Numbered from the stretch's first letter, positions 23,001-33,833 are shown. The stretch is 64,000 nt of DNA from Sphingobacterium sp. (GCA_031253985.1 JAIRVH010000183.1:17631-81630); one strand, 5' to 3'. Notes: generated by a model not told the origin, from the sequence alone. Program-made: numbers and translations.

Positions 23001-24707
23001 TTACTTTCCTTGTCCGTATCTGAATTTTTTATTGATCGTAACAGGAAGTTTTCCTTTTGGAATATTTTGCCCCAATATAGTTCTTGCTGCTGCTTTCTGC
23101 ATGAATGCATCATTCTGATAGGCTAGTAAAATAGTTTTTGCTTTTTTCGTTGCTTCAAAACCATCCACTGCATAAGCGTTGGTAAACAAGGTCAGAATCG
23201 ATTTTTTCGCAAACTTCTTCATAAGCCCTTGAACATCTTTATTTAATGTCATTGTCGGACGTGGACGAAGTCTCGTATCATGCACAGCGATAATAAACTG
23301 TTTATTTTTCTTGATTTCTTTGGTTATCCGCTTAATATCATCTTTGCTCATACTATCTGTGATGAAATATTGCGTTTCATTCGTCAGTGCATCAGCCATT
23401 TCATTCTGAAAAGTCTGATTAGCCGTAATTCCGATATTGATAATAGCGGTAGGTAAATCCTTTTTGAATGATTTTATTTTTTCGGTAGAATTCAATGCTG
23501 TGATCGCTGCATTTGACAGTTCATCAATGAGTTGAACCGCTGAGGCACGATGCAGATCATTGTATAGATTCTGTTGGGCAGTTGCTTGGTATTTGTCTAA
23601 ACCCAGCCACAATTTGGCAGCAAGCACTCTTTTAACACGTGCATCAATATCCGCCTGTGCGATGCGTCCCTCTTCAATAGCTTTTAAGATCAGGTCGATT
23701 GCACGTTTGCTATTTTCCGACACTTCAAGTAAATCATGCCCTGCAATAATCGCCTGTACATCGGCCTCTCCGTTTGGAAAAAACTTCTTTACACCCTTCA
23801 TATCCATTGCGTCGGTGACTGTCAGCCCTTTAAAGCCAAGCTCATTGCGCAAAAGGTCAGTAACTACTTTTTTAGAAATAGAAGATGGCATATTAGGGGT
23901 ATCATCTAAACTCGGGATATTCATGTGCGCCACCATAACAGCGGGAGCTCCAGCTTTGATCAGCTCTTTAAACGGATACATTTCCAAGGTATCCAGACGT
24001 TTTTTATCAAAAGGGAGCTGTGGCAGATCGTAATGTGAATCCACATCCGTATCACCATGTCCCGGGAAATGCTTGATGGAAGCCAATATCCCGCCGTCTA
24101 CCATACCATCCATATAAGCCTTCGCTTTTTGGGTCACATTAAATTTGTTATCACCAAAGGAACGGATACCAATGACCGGGTTTTTGGGATTATTGTTGAT
24201 ATCCACATCGGGAGCAAAATTGAAATGCATACCTATGCGTTGAAAATCCAGTGCTACCTCACGTCCCATGCGATAGATCAACTGATTATCTTGAACGGCC
24301 CCTAGAGTCATCTGATAAGGGAATGACAAGGTAGAATCCGGCATACGCATACCCAATCCCCACTCGCCATCAAAAGTCATCATCAGCGGTACCTTGGACA
24401 GGGATTGATACCGGTTGAACATGTCGACATGACGTACCGGGCCACCCTGAAAGACAACCAGACCACCCAAATGCTCGTTTTGTATCACCTGAGCAACTGA
24501 GTCAATATACTTCTGTCCCAGATTTGTATGTGCTCTGACCAAAAATAATTGAGCTACTTTTTCTTTTGGCGTCAAGGTATTGAATACCGCATCGACCCAT
24601 TCATGCTGGGAGTTGATGTATTTCACAAAATCTTTTTTGTCCTGAGCTTTCAAAAAAGAAATTGTGCCGACTAATGCCAATATTCCCAGACCGAGTTTTT
24701 TGAACAT
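23001..24707 (-). CDS. GH3 beta-N-acetylhexosaminidase, NagZ-type, exported
   Basis: The 568-residue enzyme has a short signal peptide (LGLGILALVGTISFLKAQ). The GH3 barrel carries the NagZ-type signature KHFPGHGDTDVDSH at residues 212-225, with His225 of the mobile acid/base loop, and the nucleophile Asp299 in VTDAMDM. Residues ~390-565 form the alpha/beta sandwich C-terminal domain. Many Bacteroidota relatives carry an extra beta-lactamase-fold domain; it is absent here. It probably trims N-acetylglucosamine from peptidoglycan or chitin fragments in the periplasm. A 13-bp inverted repeat lies 59 bases upstream. Confidence 0.9.
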   Translation of the reverse strand: MFKKLGLGILALVGTISFLKAQDKKDFVKYINSQHEWVDAVFNTLTPKEKVAQLFLVRAHTNLGQKYIDSVAQVIQNEHLGGLVVFQGGPVRHVDMFNRYQSLSKVPLMMTFDGEWGLGMRMPDSTLSFPYQMTLGAVQDNQLIYRMGREVALDFQRIGMHFNFAPDVDINNNPKNPVIGIRSFGDNKFNVTQKAKAYMDGMVDGGILASIKHFPGHGDTDVDSHYDLPQLPFDKKRLDTLEMYPFKELIKAGAPAVMVAHMNIPSLDDTPNMPSSISKKVVTDLLRNELGFKGLTVTDAMDMKGVKKFFPNGEADVQAIIAGHDLLEVSENSKRAIDLILKAIEEGRIAQADIDARVKRVLAAKLWLGLDKYQATAQQNLYNDLHRASAVQLIDELSNAAITALNSTEKIKSFKKDLPTAIINIGITANQTFQNEMADALTNETQYFITDSMSKDDIKRITKEIKKNKQFIIAVHDTRLRPRPTMTLNKDVQGLMKKFAKKSILTLFTNAYAVDGFEATKKAKTILLAYQNDAFMQKAAARTILGQNIPKGKLPVTINKKFRYGQGK

Positions 24708-25055
24708 AAATTAGTTTGTATAATGTATTTAAAATAGAATACTAAGAACGTTATTATTTTGGACAATATGAAATTGTTTTTGCAACAATTTCATATAAAA
24801 ACGCACAAAACAGCATTTGACTCCGACATTTAAGAAGGCTGAGACCTCGCCTGTCTGCAAGAATCAGCCAGAAGTCCTACGGATCTCTTGTTTTACGTAA
24901 AATTCTTTGGGTAAACGGGAGGCCAGTTGAACGCTCTTTCGTCGTTTGATCGGTGCTCCAACCTAGAATGAGTCAACCGGTCCACCCTTATTTTGATCAG
25001 CATCGCTAACAAGGGGGAACAGGTTATAAAAAATAGGATACTTTAGGCGTGGTCT
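24708..25055. other. Intergenic stretch with one inverted repeat
   Basis: No gene found on either strand. The 13-base arms ATATGAAATTGTT (24766-24778) and complement (24784-24796) form a perfect hairpin with loop TTTGC in the upstream region of the GH3 gene; no T tract follows, so an operator is as likely as a terminator. The remaining ~260 bases (24797-25055) show nothing I can identify. Confidence 0.4.
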
Positions 25056-25598
25056 CTAAATCAGATTATATTTTTTCTCTAGGAAGAGTGTAAGTTCCAT
25101 GGTATTTTCCAGTTCTCCAATGGCTTCTTTTTTCCACAGGCTATCGATGATCAGCAGCAGGAATTCTGTTTCAAATTCAGGACTCTCATATCCCAGCTCC
25201 TTAAAAGCGCGATGAATAATGGGTTGAACCGGCTTCATAAATTGTTCATGCTGCTGTTTTGAAAAAGGATGATGGGACAAACGCTCCTGTAATCTCCAGA
25301 ATATAGGTTCTGCACTGACCAGTTTGCCCGGTAGATTGATCATGGTGCGCAGAAATTCCTTCGGCTCACGATAGGTCATCATTCCGCGGTGATGCGTAAG
25401 AACTTTACGATATCCTGATTTAATCAGATAAACCAACAGCGCATCTTTATTTCCAAAATGTTTAAAGATTAATGCTTCGGAAACCCCAGCATTCTGGGCA
25501 ATCGTTTTGGTAGAGGTATTTGTATAGCCTTGATCTGAAAAAAGCAATAATGCTTCTTTCATAATACGCTCTTTTCTACTCAAAACACTTTCTTTCAT
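25056..25598 (-). CDS. TetR/AcrR-family transcriptional regulator
   Basis: The 180-residue protein has the standard N-terminal HTH at residues 8-55: KERIMKEALLLFSDQGYTNT, then TKTIAQNAGVSEALIFKHFGNKDALL. The C-terminal helical ligand domain is unlike its neighbours and gives no ligand clue. It is divergent from the outer-membrane protein gene at 25816, with 217 bases between; TetR regulators often control the divergent gene, so that gene is the first target to consider. ATG at 25598. Confidence 0.92.
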   Translation of the reverse strand: MKESVLSRKERIMKEALLLFSDQGYTNTSTKTIAQNAGVSEALIFKHFGNKDALLVYLIKSGYRKVLTHHRGMMTYREPKEFLRTMINLPGKLVSAEPIFWRLQERLSHHPFSKQQHEQFMKPVQPIIHRAFKELGYESPEFETEFLLLIIDSLWKKEAIGELENTMELTLFLEKKYNLI

Positions 25599-25815
25599 CT
25601 TTTATTCTTTTAATCTATGTCCGTATGCTACCACATCGCTATACGATTGTGTTCAGTTGATTTTTAATTCTACTGCAAATATATCTAATCTTTCCATTCA
25701 CTAGAGGTTATTGTAACTAAAATGATAATAATTCGTAACAAATAGTGCCATATTTTTGAGAAATAAAATTATATAACCGTCAACAGCACATTAAAACACA
25801 TTTGCACCTCAACCC

Positions 25816-28557
25816 ATGAAGATCAACCTATGGTTCACCTTGTTTCTATCTATGACCTTGCCGTTAATAGGAACTAGTGCACTGGCCCAACAGTATATTA
25901 CAGGCAAATTGCTTGATCAGGCGACTTCACAGCCTATTAAAGGTGCAAGCGTCACCATTATCGCAGTGAAAGATTCCAGTAAATTGCAAGTCCCTACAGA
26001 TGTTCTCGGCAAATTCAGCAGCACAGCGCTTTCCAACGGTGACTATCTGGTCACAGCACAGCCGATGGGCTATACCATGGATCTCCGGCGGGTAAAACTC
26101 AGCGGTCAAACAATTGACCTAACGTTTAAACTCAACAGTGCAGAAATTGTCCTGGATGAAATCACTATTTCTTCAAGCAGTATACAGGTTAAGGGGGATA
26201 CGCTTGAATTTGACACCAAGAAGTATGTTACACAGGATTTTGCAGATGCGGACGAATTGGTTAAACAGATCCCAGGAGTTGAAATTGATGAAGATGGCAA
26301 TGTGAAAGCCCAGGGTGAGCCCGTCAACAAGATCATTATCGATGGCCGTGAATTTTTTAGCACAGATCCCAAAGTAGCTTTAAAAAACCTTCCTGCCGAT
26401 GTTATATCCAAGATACAAATCATCGACGACAAAACGGAACAGGCTAAATTTAGCGGGTTTGACGATGGCAAACGCATGAAAGTAATCAATATTGTCACCA
26501 AGCCCGATAAAAGAAAATCCTATTTTGGCAAGCTCTCTGGAGGGGCAGGCCCCGACCGAAAATATGCCGTCAATACACAGGTAACCAAAATGAATCCCAA
26601 ACGGCAATATTCAATTGACATCAATACCAACAATGTCAATCAGCCCAATGGTTTTGCGACCCGCGGAAACACAAGAGGCCGTACCGGACAGGGGGTGACG
26701 ACACGTTTCAATGCAGGATTTAATTATTTGGACCGTTTTTTTAATGACAGGATGGACTTCAATGCAAATTACACCTATAACTATACGGACAATAATATCC
26801 TCAGCCAAAGCAAAACAGAGTATACAGCAGGCAACCGGGCCAACCAAATCAACAATCAGGAACAATTAAACAGGACATACAGCAACAACCACGCGCTGTC
26901 AGTCCGCGCGAACTGGAAGATAGATTCTATTCAAAAGCTGGACTTTCAACCTAATTTCTCCTATCAAAATAACGACAGGAACAGTAGTTCTACAGGCAAT
27001 ACCCTATTAAATCTTGCCGAGATGCTAAATAGTTCTGACCGCAGGAATAAGAGTTTTGGAGAAAATTTCAACTGGGGCGGAGACCTCACGTATATGCGAA
27101 GACTCAACAAACCCGGGCGCACGATCAGTTTTAATATCAATGGTTCCTTTAGCAGCAATAAAAGCCATGCGGAAAATTTCGCGCTAAACTCCTATTATAA
27201 AGACGGTGTATTCAACCGGGTCGATACGGTCAACAACAGAAATTATTCCATGGGTGACAATAATGGTTTTCGTTCTAAAGTTGCCTATACGGAAATGTTA
27301 GGTAAATATTCCCGAGTGCAGGGGAATTATACTTTTCGGAATACTGCACGTTATTCAGACCGGAAGACCTATGAATTTCTGGCTGAAACAGGTCAGCTCG
27401 GGGAATTAAAAAATCGTCTTTCCAACGAATTCCGCAATGATTTTGTTTACCATAGCGGTGGTGTCTCGTACTTATTTAACAAAAAAGACAGCATAAGATT
27501 TCAGATTGGCCTAGATTATCAGACTGCAGCACAAGTCAATGACAAATTATTTCCCAATACGCTGACCACAAAAAGTCACTTTACCAGTCTGCTGCCTAAT
27601 CTAAACTTCCAGTATAATTTCAATAAAGACACGCGGGTTGAGTTTCGGTATAATGCAAAGACAAACACACCCTCAATCGAGCAATTGCAGGATTTTATAG
27701 ATAATCAAAACCCGCTTCGTATCAGCTCCGGAAACCCAAATCTCAAACAGGAGTATGACCACAACCTTGTCCTGCAATTCAGGTCGATCAATAAAGGCAC
27801 AGGCAAAAGCTTCACCTCGGATTTTACAGCAGATTTTATTCAACATAAAATCTCCAATACCATTTTCACCACAGATTCGGCATTTACAATCACGGAGGAC
27901 GTGGTACTGGGCCCCGGAGGACAGTATATCAGGCCCGAAAATTTCAACGGGGTTTACAACCTAAAATGGCAGAACAGTCTTGGGTATCGCTTTGAACCGT
28001 TGAAACTCAACTTCAACCTGAACAACAATATGTATTTCAACCAGAATTACACTTTATTGAATCTCGAAAAGGTCAACGCGCAAACATATGGAATGAGTCA
28101 ACGCGTCGGCGTCAATACAGCATTTAGTAAAGACGTTATCATTGGATTGGATTACAATGGAAATATCGCATTTTCCAAGAATTCAGCGACCGAGAAATCC
28201 AATTATTCGGTCTATAAGCATACCATCGGTAATTCTATCGCTTTGACGCTACTTAAAACCTGGACGCTCAATTCAACGTTCAACTACCTATACAATGGTA
28301 GTATCCTGAATTCACCGAGTACAACAAGTTTGCTATGGAACGTTTCTGTGGGGAAAAAGCTATTTAAGCGCAGGAACGCCGAAATCAATCTTACCGTATT
28401 TGATATTTTTAATGACAATAAAAATATCAATCAGCAGGTCAACGATCTTTGGGTACGTGTTTCGCATTCCAATGCCATAACGCGCTATGCGATATTAAGT
28501 TTCACCTATCATATTCGTGGGCTTGGCGGAAAACCGGGAATGAAAAATCGTCCTTAG
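25816..28557 (+). CDS. Outer-membrane beta-barrel protein with carboxypeptidase-like domain
   Basis: The 913-residue protein has a signal peptide (LWFTLFLSMTLPLIGTSALA), a carboxypeptidase regulatory-like beta sandwich (residues ~26-105: ITGKLLDQATSQPIKGASVT), a plug-like domain (EIDEDGNVKAQGEPVNKIII, then DGREFFSTDPKVALKNLPAD) and a long barrel rich in Asn and aromatic residues to the C-terminus. This is the PF14905 outer-membrane barrel family, TonB-receptor-like but without a clear TonB box. It probably moves or secretes a peptide or small molecule; the substrate is unknown. Divergent TetR gene upstream; the downstream end approaches a TCAA microsatellite. Confidence 0.9.
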   Translation: MKINLWFTLFLSMTLPLIGTSALAQQYITGKLLDQATSQPIKGASVTIIAVKDSSKLQVPTDVLGKFSSTALSNGDYLVTAQPMGYTMDLRRVKLSGQTIDLTFKLNSAEIVLDEITISSSSIQVKGDTLEFDTKKYVTQDFADADELVKQIPGVEIDEDGNVKAQGEPVNKIIIDGREFFSTDPKVALKNLPADVISKIQIIDDKTEQAKFSGFDDGKRMKVINIVTKPDKRKSYFGKLSGGAGPDRKYAVNTQVTKMNPKRQYSIDINTNNVNQPNGFATRGNTRGRTGQGVTTRFNAGFNYLDRFFNDRMDFNANYTYNYTDNNILSQSKTEYTAGNRANQINNQEQLNRTYSNNHALSVRANWKIDSIQKLDFQPNFSYQNNDRNSSSTGNTLLNLAEMLNSSDRRNKSFGENFNWGGDLTYMRRLNKPGRTISFNINGSFSSNKSHAENFALNSYYKDGVFNRVDTVNNRNYSMGDNNGFRSKVAYTEMLGKYSRVQGNYTFRNTARYSDRKTYEFLAETGQLGELKNRLSNEFRNDFVYHSGGVSYLFNKKDSIRFQIGLDYQTAAQVNDKLFPNTLTTKSHFTSLLPNLNFQYNFNKDTRVEFRYNAKTNTPSIEQLQDFIDNQNPLRISSGNPNLKQEYDHNLVLQFRSINKGTGKSFTSDFTADFIQHKISNTIFTTDSAFTITEDVVLGPGGQYIRPENFNGVYNLKWQNSLGYRFEPLKLNFNLNNNMYFNQNYTLLNLEKVNAQTYGMSQRVGVNTAFSKDVIIGLDYNGNIAFSKNSATEKSNYSVYKHTIGNSIALTLLKTWTLNSTFNYLYNGSILNSPSTTSLLWNVSVGKKLFKRRNAEINLTVFDIFNDNKNINQQVNDLWVRVSHSNAITRYAILSFTYHIRGLGGKPGMKNRP

Positions 28558-28592
28558 CCTAAATGCCCATTAGGTCAATCCACGTGGAACAC

Positions 28593-29320
<728 letters not shown>

Positions 29321-29431
29321 AGTACTGTGGTTCAATCAAAAATATATTGCTGAAACGACAATTTTAGGTTAAATCATCCTAATCACCGTGCGATAAACTA
29401 TATTATTTTCTTTGCCGAAGCCAAGAACAAT

Positions 29432-30868
29432 CTATTCATAAGGCAGGCGGATACTAAAGGTACTTCCTTTTTCCAGCTCACTGTCCACAGTAATCTTACC
29501 ATCGTGCCTTTTTACCACCTGCTTGACGTAGGCAAGCCCTAGACCAAAACCTTTGACATCGTGCAGATTACCGGAGGGAACCCGAAAGAACATATCAAAA
29601 ATCTGATTATGGTATTCTGGAGAAATCCCTTTGCCATTATCTGTAATACGAATATGGACATTTTCCTTCATTTCCTTCATTTCCACCTCAATATAAACTT
29701 CCTGTCCAGCGTATTTTATCGCATTTTCCAGTAAATTATTGATCACATTTTTCAGGTGGGCTTCGTCGCCATTGATCCTGATTTCACCCGGATTCGCTAT
29801 GAGCTTAAAATCTACTTTTTTTGTTTTATTCAACTGAGCAACTTCAATCGCTCCTTTCACCATGGCGACAAGATCAAAATCCGCGCGTTGCAAAACAATT
29901 CCCCTAGTCGCATCAATATCCATTTGAAGTACTTTTTCAATCATATTGGAAAGATGCTCCAGTTCTTTTTTGGAGATATCCAGATAGCGATTCATCTTTT
30001 CCTTGTCATCCTGTACCCCATATAGCTGTATCGCTTCTATGGCTGCCATGACCGTAGACACCGGTGTTTTAAGTTCATGCGTCATATTATCGACGAAATT
30101 CTTACGGAGTTCGGCCATCTTATTCTGATTGAGAATGGTTTTCATCAGGTAGAAGAAGGTACCGAGCAGCAGTCCTATCAAGAGCAGGGAGATGAGTAGC
30201 TGCCAGCTCAAGCTATACAACAGATACTTCCAATCCTCCTGAAATTTGATCACAAGAAATTCATTTTTTTGCGGGTTGACCATCATGGGCCTCGTCCAGG
30301 CGAGGTTCGCATCTCGGTATTTGCGACGCACATCTTTAATTTGATCGTGCGGAATCCTCACAATAGCCATTTCAAATGGCACCGATATGCTCTTGTTGTT
30401 CAGCGATTCCTTGAATTTTCTTTCGATCAAATCTAGATTGGCGCTGTTCATCTCAAAATCCCGGAACAAAAAAGGGGGAATAATCGCCCCCTGACCTTCG
30501 CGGTCTTTGGGAAACATCTTCTCTCTTCGGATATGATTTTCGCGGTCAAATCGTTCGCTTTTGGGACGTTCAGCACTTATGCGCTGTAATGCTTTATCGA
30601 GTTCAGAAGCGGGTATTAGGGTTGACAGCTCCCGCTTTACATCTTGCAAGAGGCGGTTCCGATCAGCCTCGGGGCCATCTAACTGCCTATCACCATTACG
30701 GGCTTGGTAAGCCTCCTGAACAGCATTGAAGAGCGATCGTTCGGCGGTAGATAGAAATAGGTCCCGACGATTTGTATAACTTCCATAAAGCCAAATCCCC
30801 AGTACCACAGTAATCCCTGCCCCAATCAAAACGATCAAACTGATCAGTAATTTAAATCTTCTACCCAT
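29432..30868 (-). CDS. Membrane sensor histidine kinase
   Basis: The 478-residue kinase has membrane helices at residues ~8-30 and ~222-245 around a periplasmic sensor of about 190 residues with no recognised fold. The HisKA box carries the phosphoacceptor His264 in NMTHELKTPVSTVMAAIEA. The ATPase part shows the N box NNLLENAIKYA, the G1 box ITDNGKGISPE and the G2 box GFGLGLAYVKQVV, so it is a complete class I kinase. Its cognate regulator follows immediately in the same operon. Ligand unknown; the DUF4270 gene is divergent across about 120 bases. Confidence 0.94.
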   Translation of the reverse strand: MGRRFKLLISLIVLIGAGITVVLGIWLYGSYTNRRDLFLSTAERSLFNAVQEAYQARNGDRQLDGPEADRNRLLQDVKRELSTLIPASELDKALQRISAERPKSERFDRENHIRREKMFPKDREGQGAIIPPFLFRDFEMNSANLDLIERKFKESLNNKSISVPFEMAIVRIPHDQIKDVRRKYRDANLAWTRPMMVNPQKNEFLVIKFQEDWKYLLYSLSWQLLISLLLIGLLLGTFFYLMKTILNQNKMAELRKNFVDNMTHELKTPVSTVMAAIEAIQLYGVQDDKEKMNRYLDISKKELEHLSNMIEKVLQMDIDATRGIVLQRADFDLVAMVKGAIEVAQLNKTKKVDFKLIANPGEIRINGDEAHLKNVINNLLENAIKYAGQEVYIEVEMKEMKENVHIRITDNGKGISPEYHNQIFDMFFRVPSGNLHDVKGFGLGLAYVKQVVKRHDGKITVDSELEKGSTFSIRLPYE

Positions 30869-30961
30869 AACTAAAACAAATTTAAATTACTAGATTTGCA
30901 ATCGCTGTGGTAATTAACCATATTTAACAAAATATAACACTGATTAACAGTTCGCATTGAT

Positions 30962-30969
30962 TACTTTTG
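30962..30969 (+). promoter_or_regulatory. -7 box TACTTTTG before DUF4270 gene
   Basis: TACTTTTG fits TAnnTTTG and ends 18 bases before ATG 30988. A TTG at 30967 lies inside it, which argues against using that TTG as the start. Confidence 0.6.
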
Positions 30970-30987
30970 CACTATTCAAAAATTAAT

Positions 30988-32355
30988 ATGATTAAAGACT
31001 TTAAGAGACGTAGTATTCAATTTTTACTTCCACTTTTTACATTGGCCGCTTTCGTCGGTTGTAATAAAGACATTTCGCTCTCATTGGATAGTTCAAGAGA
31101 TGAAACAATCGGTTTAGTACCAATTGATACGGTTTCCGCCAAAGTTTCGACTTATCAATTGGACGATATTCCTACCTCTGCTACTGGAACAATGCTTGTC
31201 GGAAAGAATAGCAATGCCGTTACGGGCAGCATGACCTCTACGGCTTATATGCGCTTAGGTATAGGAACCATAAGTAATGCTTCTATTCCAGATGACGCTA
31301 CCTTAGATTCTGTAACCTTGGTATTAAAGCCAAACAAATATTTTTACGGTGATACAACGAAAGTCCAAAAGATATCCGTACACCGTGTCACAGAAGAAAT
31401 TACGCAAACACAGATTGATTTAACCAAACCTGTGGATGAACGTCCTGTTTTTGTCACTTCAGCGGCAATCTTCAGTAAACAAAAGTTTGCCTATGAAAAT
31501 ACGCCATTGGCACAACTTTCCTTTAGACCACGTATACAAACGGCAGACTCCTTATTTTTTAGATTCAACAGCGCGATTAGCAATGAGCTGTTTACAATGA
31601 TCAAAAATAATGACAACCGCATTCAGAGCAGCACAAGTTTTCAAGAATATTTTAAAGGTTTAGCACTTGTTCCTGACAACAACAATACGGCATTGATCGG
31701 ATTCAAGGACACCGTATTTTTACAGGTTCATTATTCATTCCTGAATAATGAAGGCACAAAATCTGTTGGCAAACAATATTTTTCCATTGATAACAAGGCT
31801 TATCAGTATAATCAAATTGAAGCAGATCGCTCTGCAACAAAATTTGCACCGTTGACCTTAAAAAATCCTCAACTTGCGAGTCAACAAACTGATGGAAATG
31901 TTTTTTTAGAGGGCTCAACTGGTGTTGTAGCAAAAATTGAGTTTCCAACGTTATTAGAATTGGTGAACAATCCATCCATTGCGATTAATAAGGCGGAGCT
32001 AGTCATTGAAGTCCCTAATGGAGCGGCAACCATTTTTGATCAGCCGCAGAGCTTGGTCTTAATGGTGGCGAGTAATAATGGAAATCCGATCAGTCTGTTA
32101 ACGTCTCCATATTCGACAACAACGCAACAGGCGACATTAGTTCGTGGCAATGATTTTGGTTCGAATGGTACATACACATTCAATCTGATTGAATATTTAA
32201 CAAAAATTAAAACAACAGCATACAATAATACTTCATTATATCTATCTTTACCAACATCGGGTTTGTTTTCAACTGGAAATAGATTAATATTGGCAAAAGA
32301 TAATGAGAATGATCCGAAAATTAAATTAAACATCCTTTATACTAAATTTCAATAA
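30988..32355 (+). CDS. DUF4270 lipoprotein
   Basis: From ATG 30988 the protein is 455 residues. The N-terminus (MIKDFKRRSIQFLLPLFTLA, then AFVGC) is a lipoprotein signal with the acylated Cys near residue 25. The rest is beta-rich, with TVSAKVSTYQLDDIPTSATG and MLVGKN near the start and NKAELVIEVP later, as in DUF4270 proteins of Bacteroidota, which are outer-membrane lipoproteins of unknown function. The kelch lipoprotein starts 3 bases after its stop, so the two are translated together and may interact at the cell surface. Confidence 0.85.
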   Translation: MIKDFKRRSIQFLLPLFTLAAFVGCNKDISLSLDSSRDETIGLVPIDTVSAKVSTYQLDDIPTSATGTMLVGKNSNAVTGSMTSTAYMRLGIGTISNASIPDDATLDSVTLVLKPNKYFYGDTTKVQKISVHRVTEEITQTQIDLTKPVDERPVFVTSAAIFSKQKFAYENTPLAQLSFRPRIQTADSLFFRFNSAISNELFTMIKNNDNRIQSSTSFQEYFKGLALVPDNNNTALIGFKDTVFLQVHYSFLNNEGTKSVGKQYFSIDNKAYQYNQIEADRSATKFAPLTLKNPQLASQQTDGNVFLEGSTGVVAKIEFPTLLELVNNPSIAINKAELVIEVPNGAATIFDQPQSLVLMVASNNGNPISLLTSPYSTTTQQATLVRGNDFGSNGTYTFNLIEYLTKIKTTAYNNTSLYLSLPTSGLFSTGNRLILAKDNENDPKIKLNILYTKFQ

Positions 32356-32358
32356 TTT

Positions 32359-33381
32359 ATGAACAAGAAAAATTGGCTACTCGTTTTATTAGCTTTTGTA
32401 TTTACAGTTACAACTATCTCTTCTTGTAAAAAAAGTGACGACAGCACAACCAAATCAGATGAATGGTTTGCAAAAGCTGCTTTTAAAGGGCCACAAACTT
32501 CATCTGCTGCTAGCTTTTTGATAAATAACGTTGCATATGTCACTACTGGTCTAGCAAGTAACGCTGGTGGTAAACCATTCCGCGTGAAAGACACGTATGC
32601 GTATGACGCAGCATCAGATACTTGGGCTGAAAAAGCACCTTTCACAGGTGTTGAGAGAAACGGTGCCATCGGTTTTTCCATTGGTAATGTCGGTTATGTT
32701 GGTGGTGGAAACGACGGAACAAACAACCTAACAGATTTCTACAAATTTGACCCTACAGCTAACGGCGGAAAAGGTGCTTGGTCAAGCATTGCCCCACTTC
32801 CTATTGCTTTGTCTAATGCAGTCGCTTTTACTTTAAACGGTGCGGCTTATGTTGGAACAGGTGAAACTGTCGTTAGTGGTGGAACAACAAATACCAATGA
32901 GTTCTACAAATATGATCCTGCGGCGAATACATGGCAAGCAATCAGTGATGCTCCATTTTCAGCGAAAAGAAAGGCAGCTTTCTCTTTTGTTGTCAACAAT
33001 GTAGCTTATGTAGGTGGTGGTATTTCTAACGGTTCTTATCCAAAAGATTTTTATAAATTTGATGGTAGCAAATGGACTAAATTGAACGATATCAATAGAG
33101 CTGATAATTCATATACTTACGATTTGACTCGTTCAAATGCTTCTGCTTTCGCAATCAATGGTACGCCATTCGTTGTTGGTGGTTATAAAAATGCAGTAAT
33201 CAACAGTACATGGAAATATAATATTTCTGGTGACTACTGGACCAATGATAACGGCGCTTTCGCTGGTTCAGCACGCCAAGATGCTGTTGGTTTCGCTGTA
33301 GGAAATAACGGTTACATCACGACTGGACTTAACGGTTCATCTCGTTTTGACGATACTTGGATGTTTACGCCGATTTATTAA
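32359..33381 (+). CDS. Kelch-repeat lipoprotein
   Basis: The 340-residue protein has a lipoprotein signal (WLLVLLAFVFTVTTISSCKK, Cys at 23). The rest consists of about six kelch-type blades of ~50 residues, each with a pattern like AFSFVVNNVAYVGGGISNG followed by DFYKFD and W, as in NEFYKYDPAANTWQAISDAP. Such beta propellers bind sugars or proteins; no catalytic residues are seen. Joined to the DUF4270 gene by a 3-base gap. It ends in a strong terminator at 33401. Confidence 0.9.
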   Translation: MNKKNWLLVLLAFVFTVTTISSCKKSDDSTTKSDEWFAKAAFKGPQTSSAASFLINNVAYVTTGLASNAGGKPFRVKDTYAYDAASDTWAEKAPFTGVERNGAIGFSIGNVGYVGGGNDGTNNLTDFYKFDPTANGGKGAWSSIAPLPIALSNAVAFTLNGAAYVGTGETVVSGGTTNTNEFYKYDPAANTWQAISDAPFSAKRKAAFSFVVNNVAYVGGGISNGSYPKDFYKFDGSKWTKLNDINRADNSYTYDLTRSNASAFAINGTPFVVGGYKNAVINSTWKYNISGDYWTNDNGAFAGSARQDAVGFAVGNNGYITTGLNGSSRFDDTWMFTPIY

Positions 33382-33400
33382 TCGAAATAAAATCAATATA

Positions 33401-33437
33401 AAAAAAGGGATGGAGTTTGAAACTTCATCCCTTTTTT
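33401..33437 (+). terminator. Intrinsic terminator after kelch lipoprotein gene
   Basis: Arms AAAAAAGGGATGGAGTTT (33401-33418) and AAACTTCATCCCTTTTTT (from 33420) pair with one G-T, and the 3' side runs into a T tract. Twenty bases beyond the kelch stop. Confidence 0.85.
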
Positions 33438-33560
33438 TGCTTCAACTATTTTGTTTCTATTGGTTAAAAAGGATTTCCTGTGCTCATTTATAGCTGTTAG
33501 CTCTAGCGAAATCCATAATAGCATCATCCCAGCTACTAGGGATTGAGGTCGGGTAAACTC

Positions 33561-33710
33561 CTATTCTTCTTTATTAGAGGGGCACGTTCCGAGAGATCTG
33601 CTTGCCATCATATTTCCTTCTTTCCATACGGTTTTCAAAGTGATCTGCTCCAGCCCCTGGGCATTATTATACAAAAGATCCAATGGAGAGCCTACCACAA
33701 TAACATCCAT
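33561..33710 (-). pseudogene. C-terminal fragment of an amidohydrolase
   Basis: The minus-strand frame from 33710 reads MDVIVVGSPLDLLYNNAQGL, then EQITLKTVWKEGNMM, then a stop at 33561. This matches the closing strands of metal-dependent amidohydrolases (V-I-V-V-G-x-P-L, then V-x-K-x-G). Nothing of the catalytic barrel is present. It lies beyond the terminator of the glutaminyl cyclase gene. The rest of this 450-base gap (33440-33560) shows no gene. Confidence 0.45.
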
Positions 33711-33737
33711 ACTTCAAAGCAGCATATCCGCATAAAA

Positions 33738-33767
33738 AAACCTTGTCAGCTAAATCTGACAAGGTTT
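33738..33767 (-). terminator. Intrinsic terminator after glutaminyl cyclase gene
   Basis: Perfect 12-base arms (33738-33749, 33756-33767; AAACCTTGTCAG and complement) with loop CTAAAT. On the minus strand the hairpin is followed by a run of seven T. It ends the transcript of the gene at 33834-34862. Confidence 0.88.
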
Positions 33768-33833
33768 CCATTTTATACGCACTTGCACTACTACCGAACT
33801 TCATAAGAAGGATCAGAATAGGAAGAAACTTAT

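Noticed and set aside
23560..24033. Plus-strand open frame of 157 codons inside the GH3 gene
   Set aside because: Antisense shadow; the minus strand carries the full GH3 catalytic motif here.
33543..33806. Plus-strand open frame of 87 codons
   Set aside because: It is antisense to the amidohydrolase fragment and to the cyclase terminator; no signal or domain.
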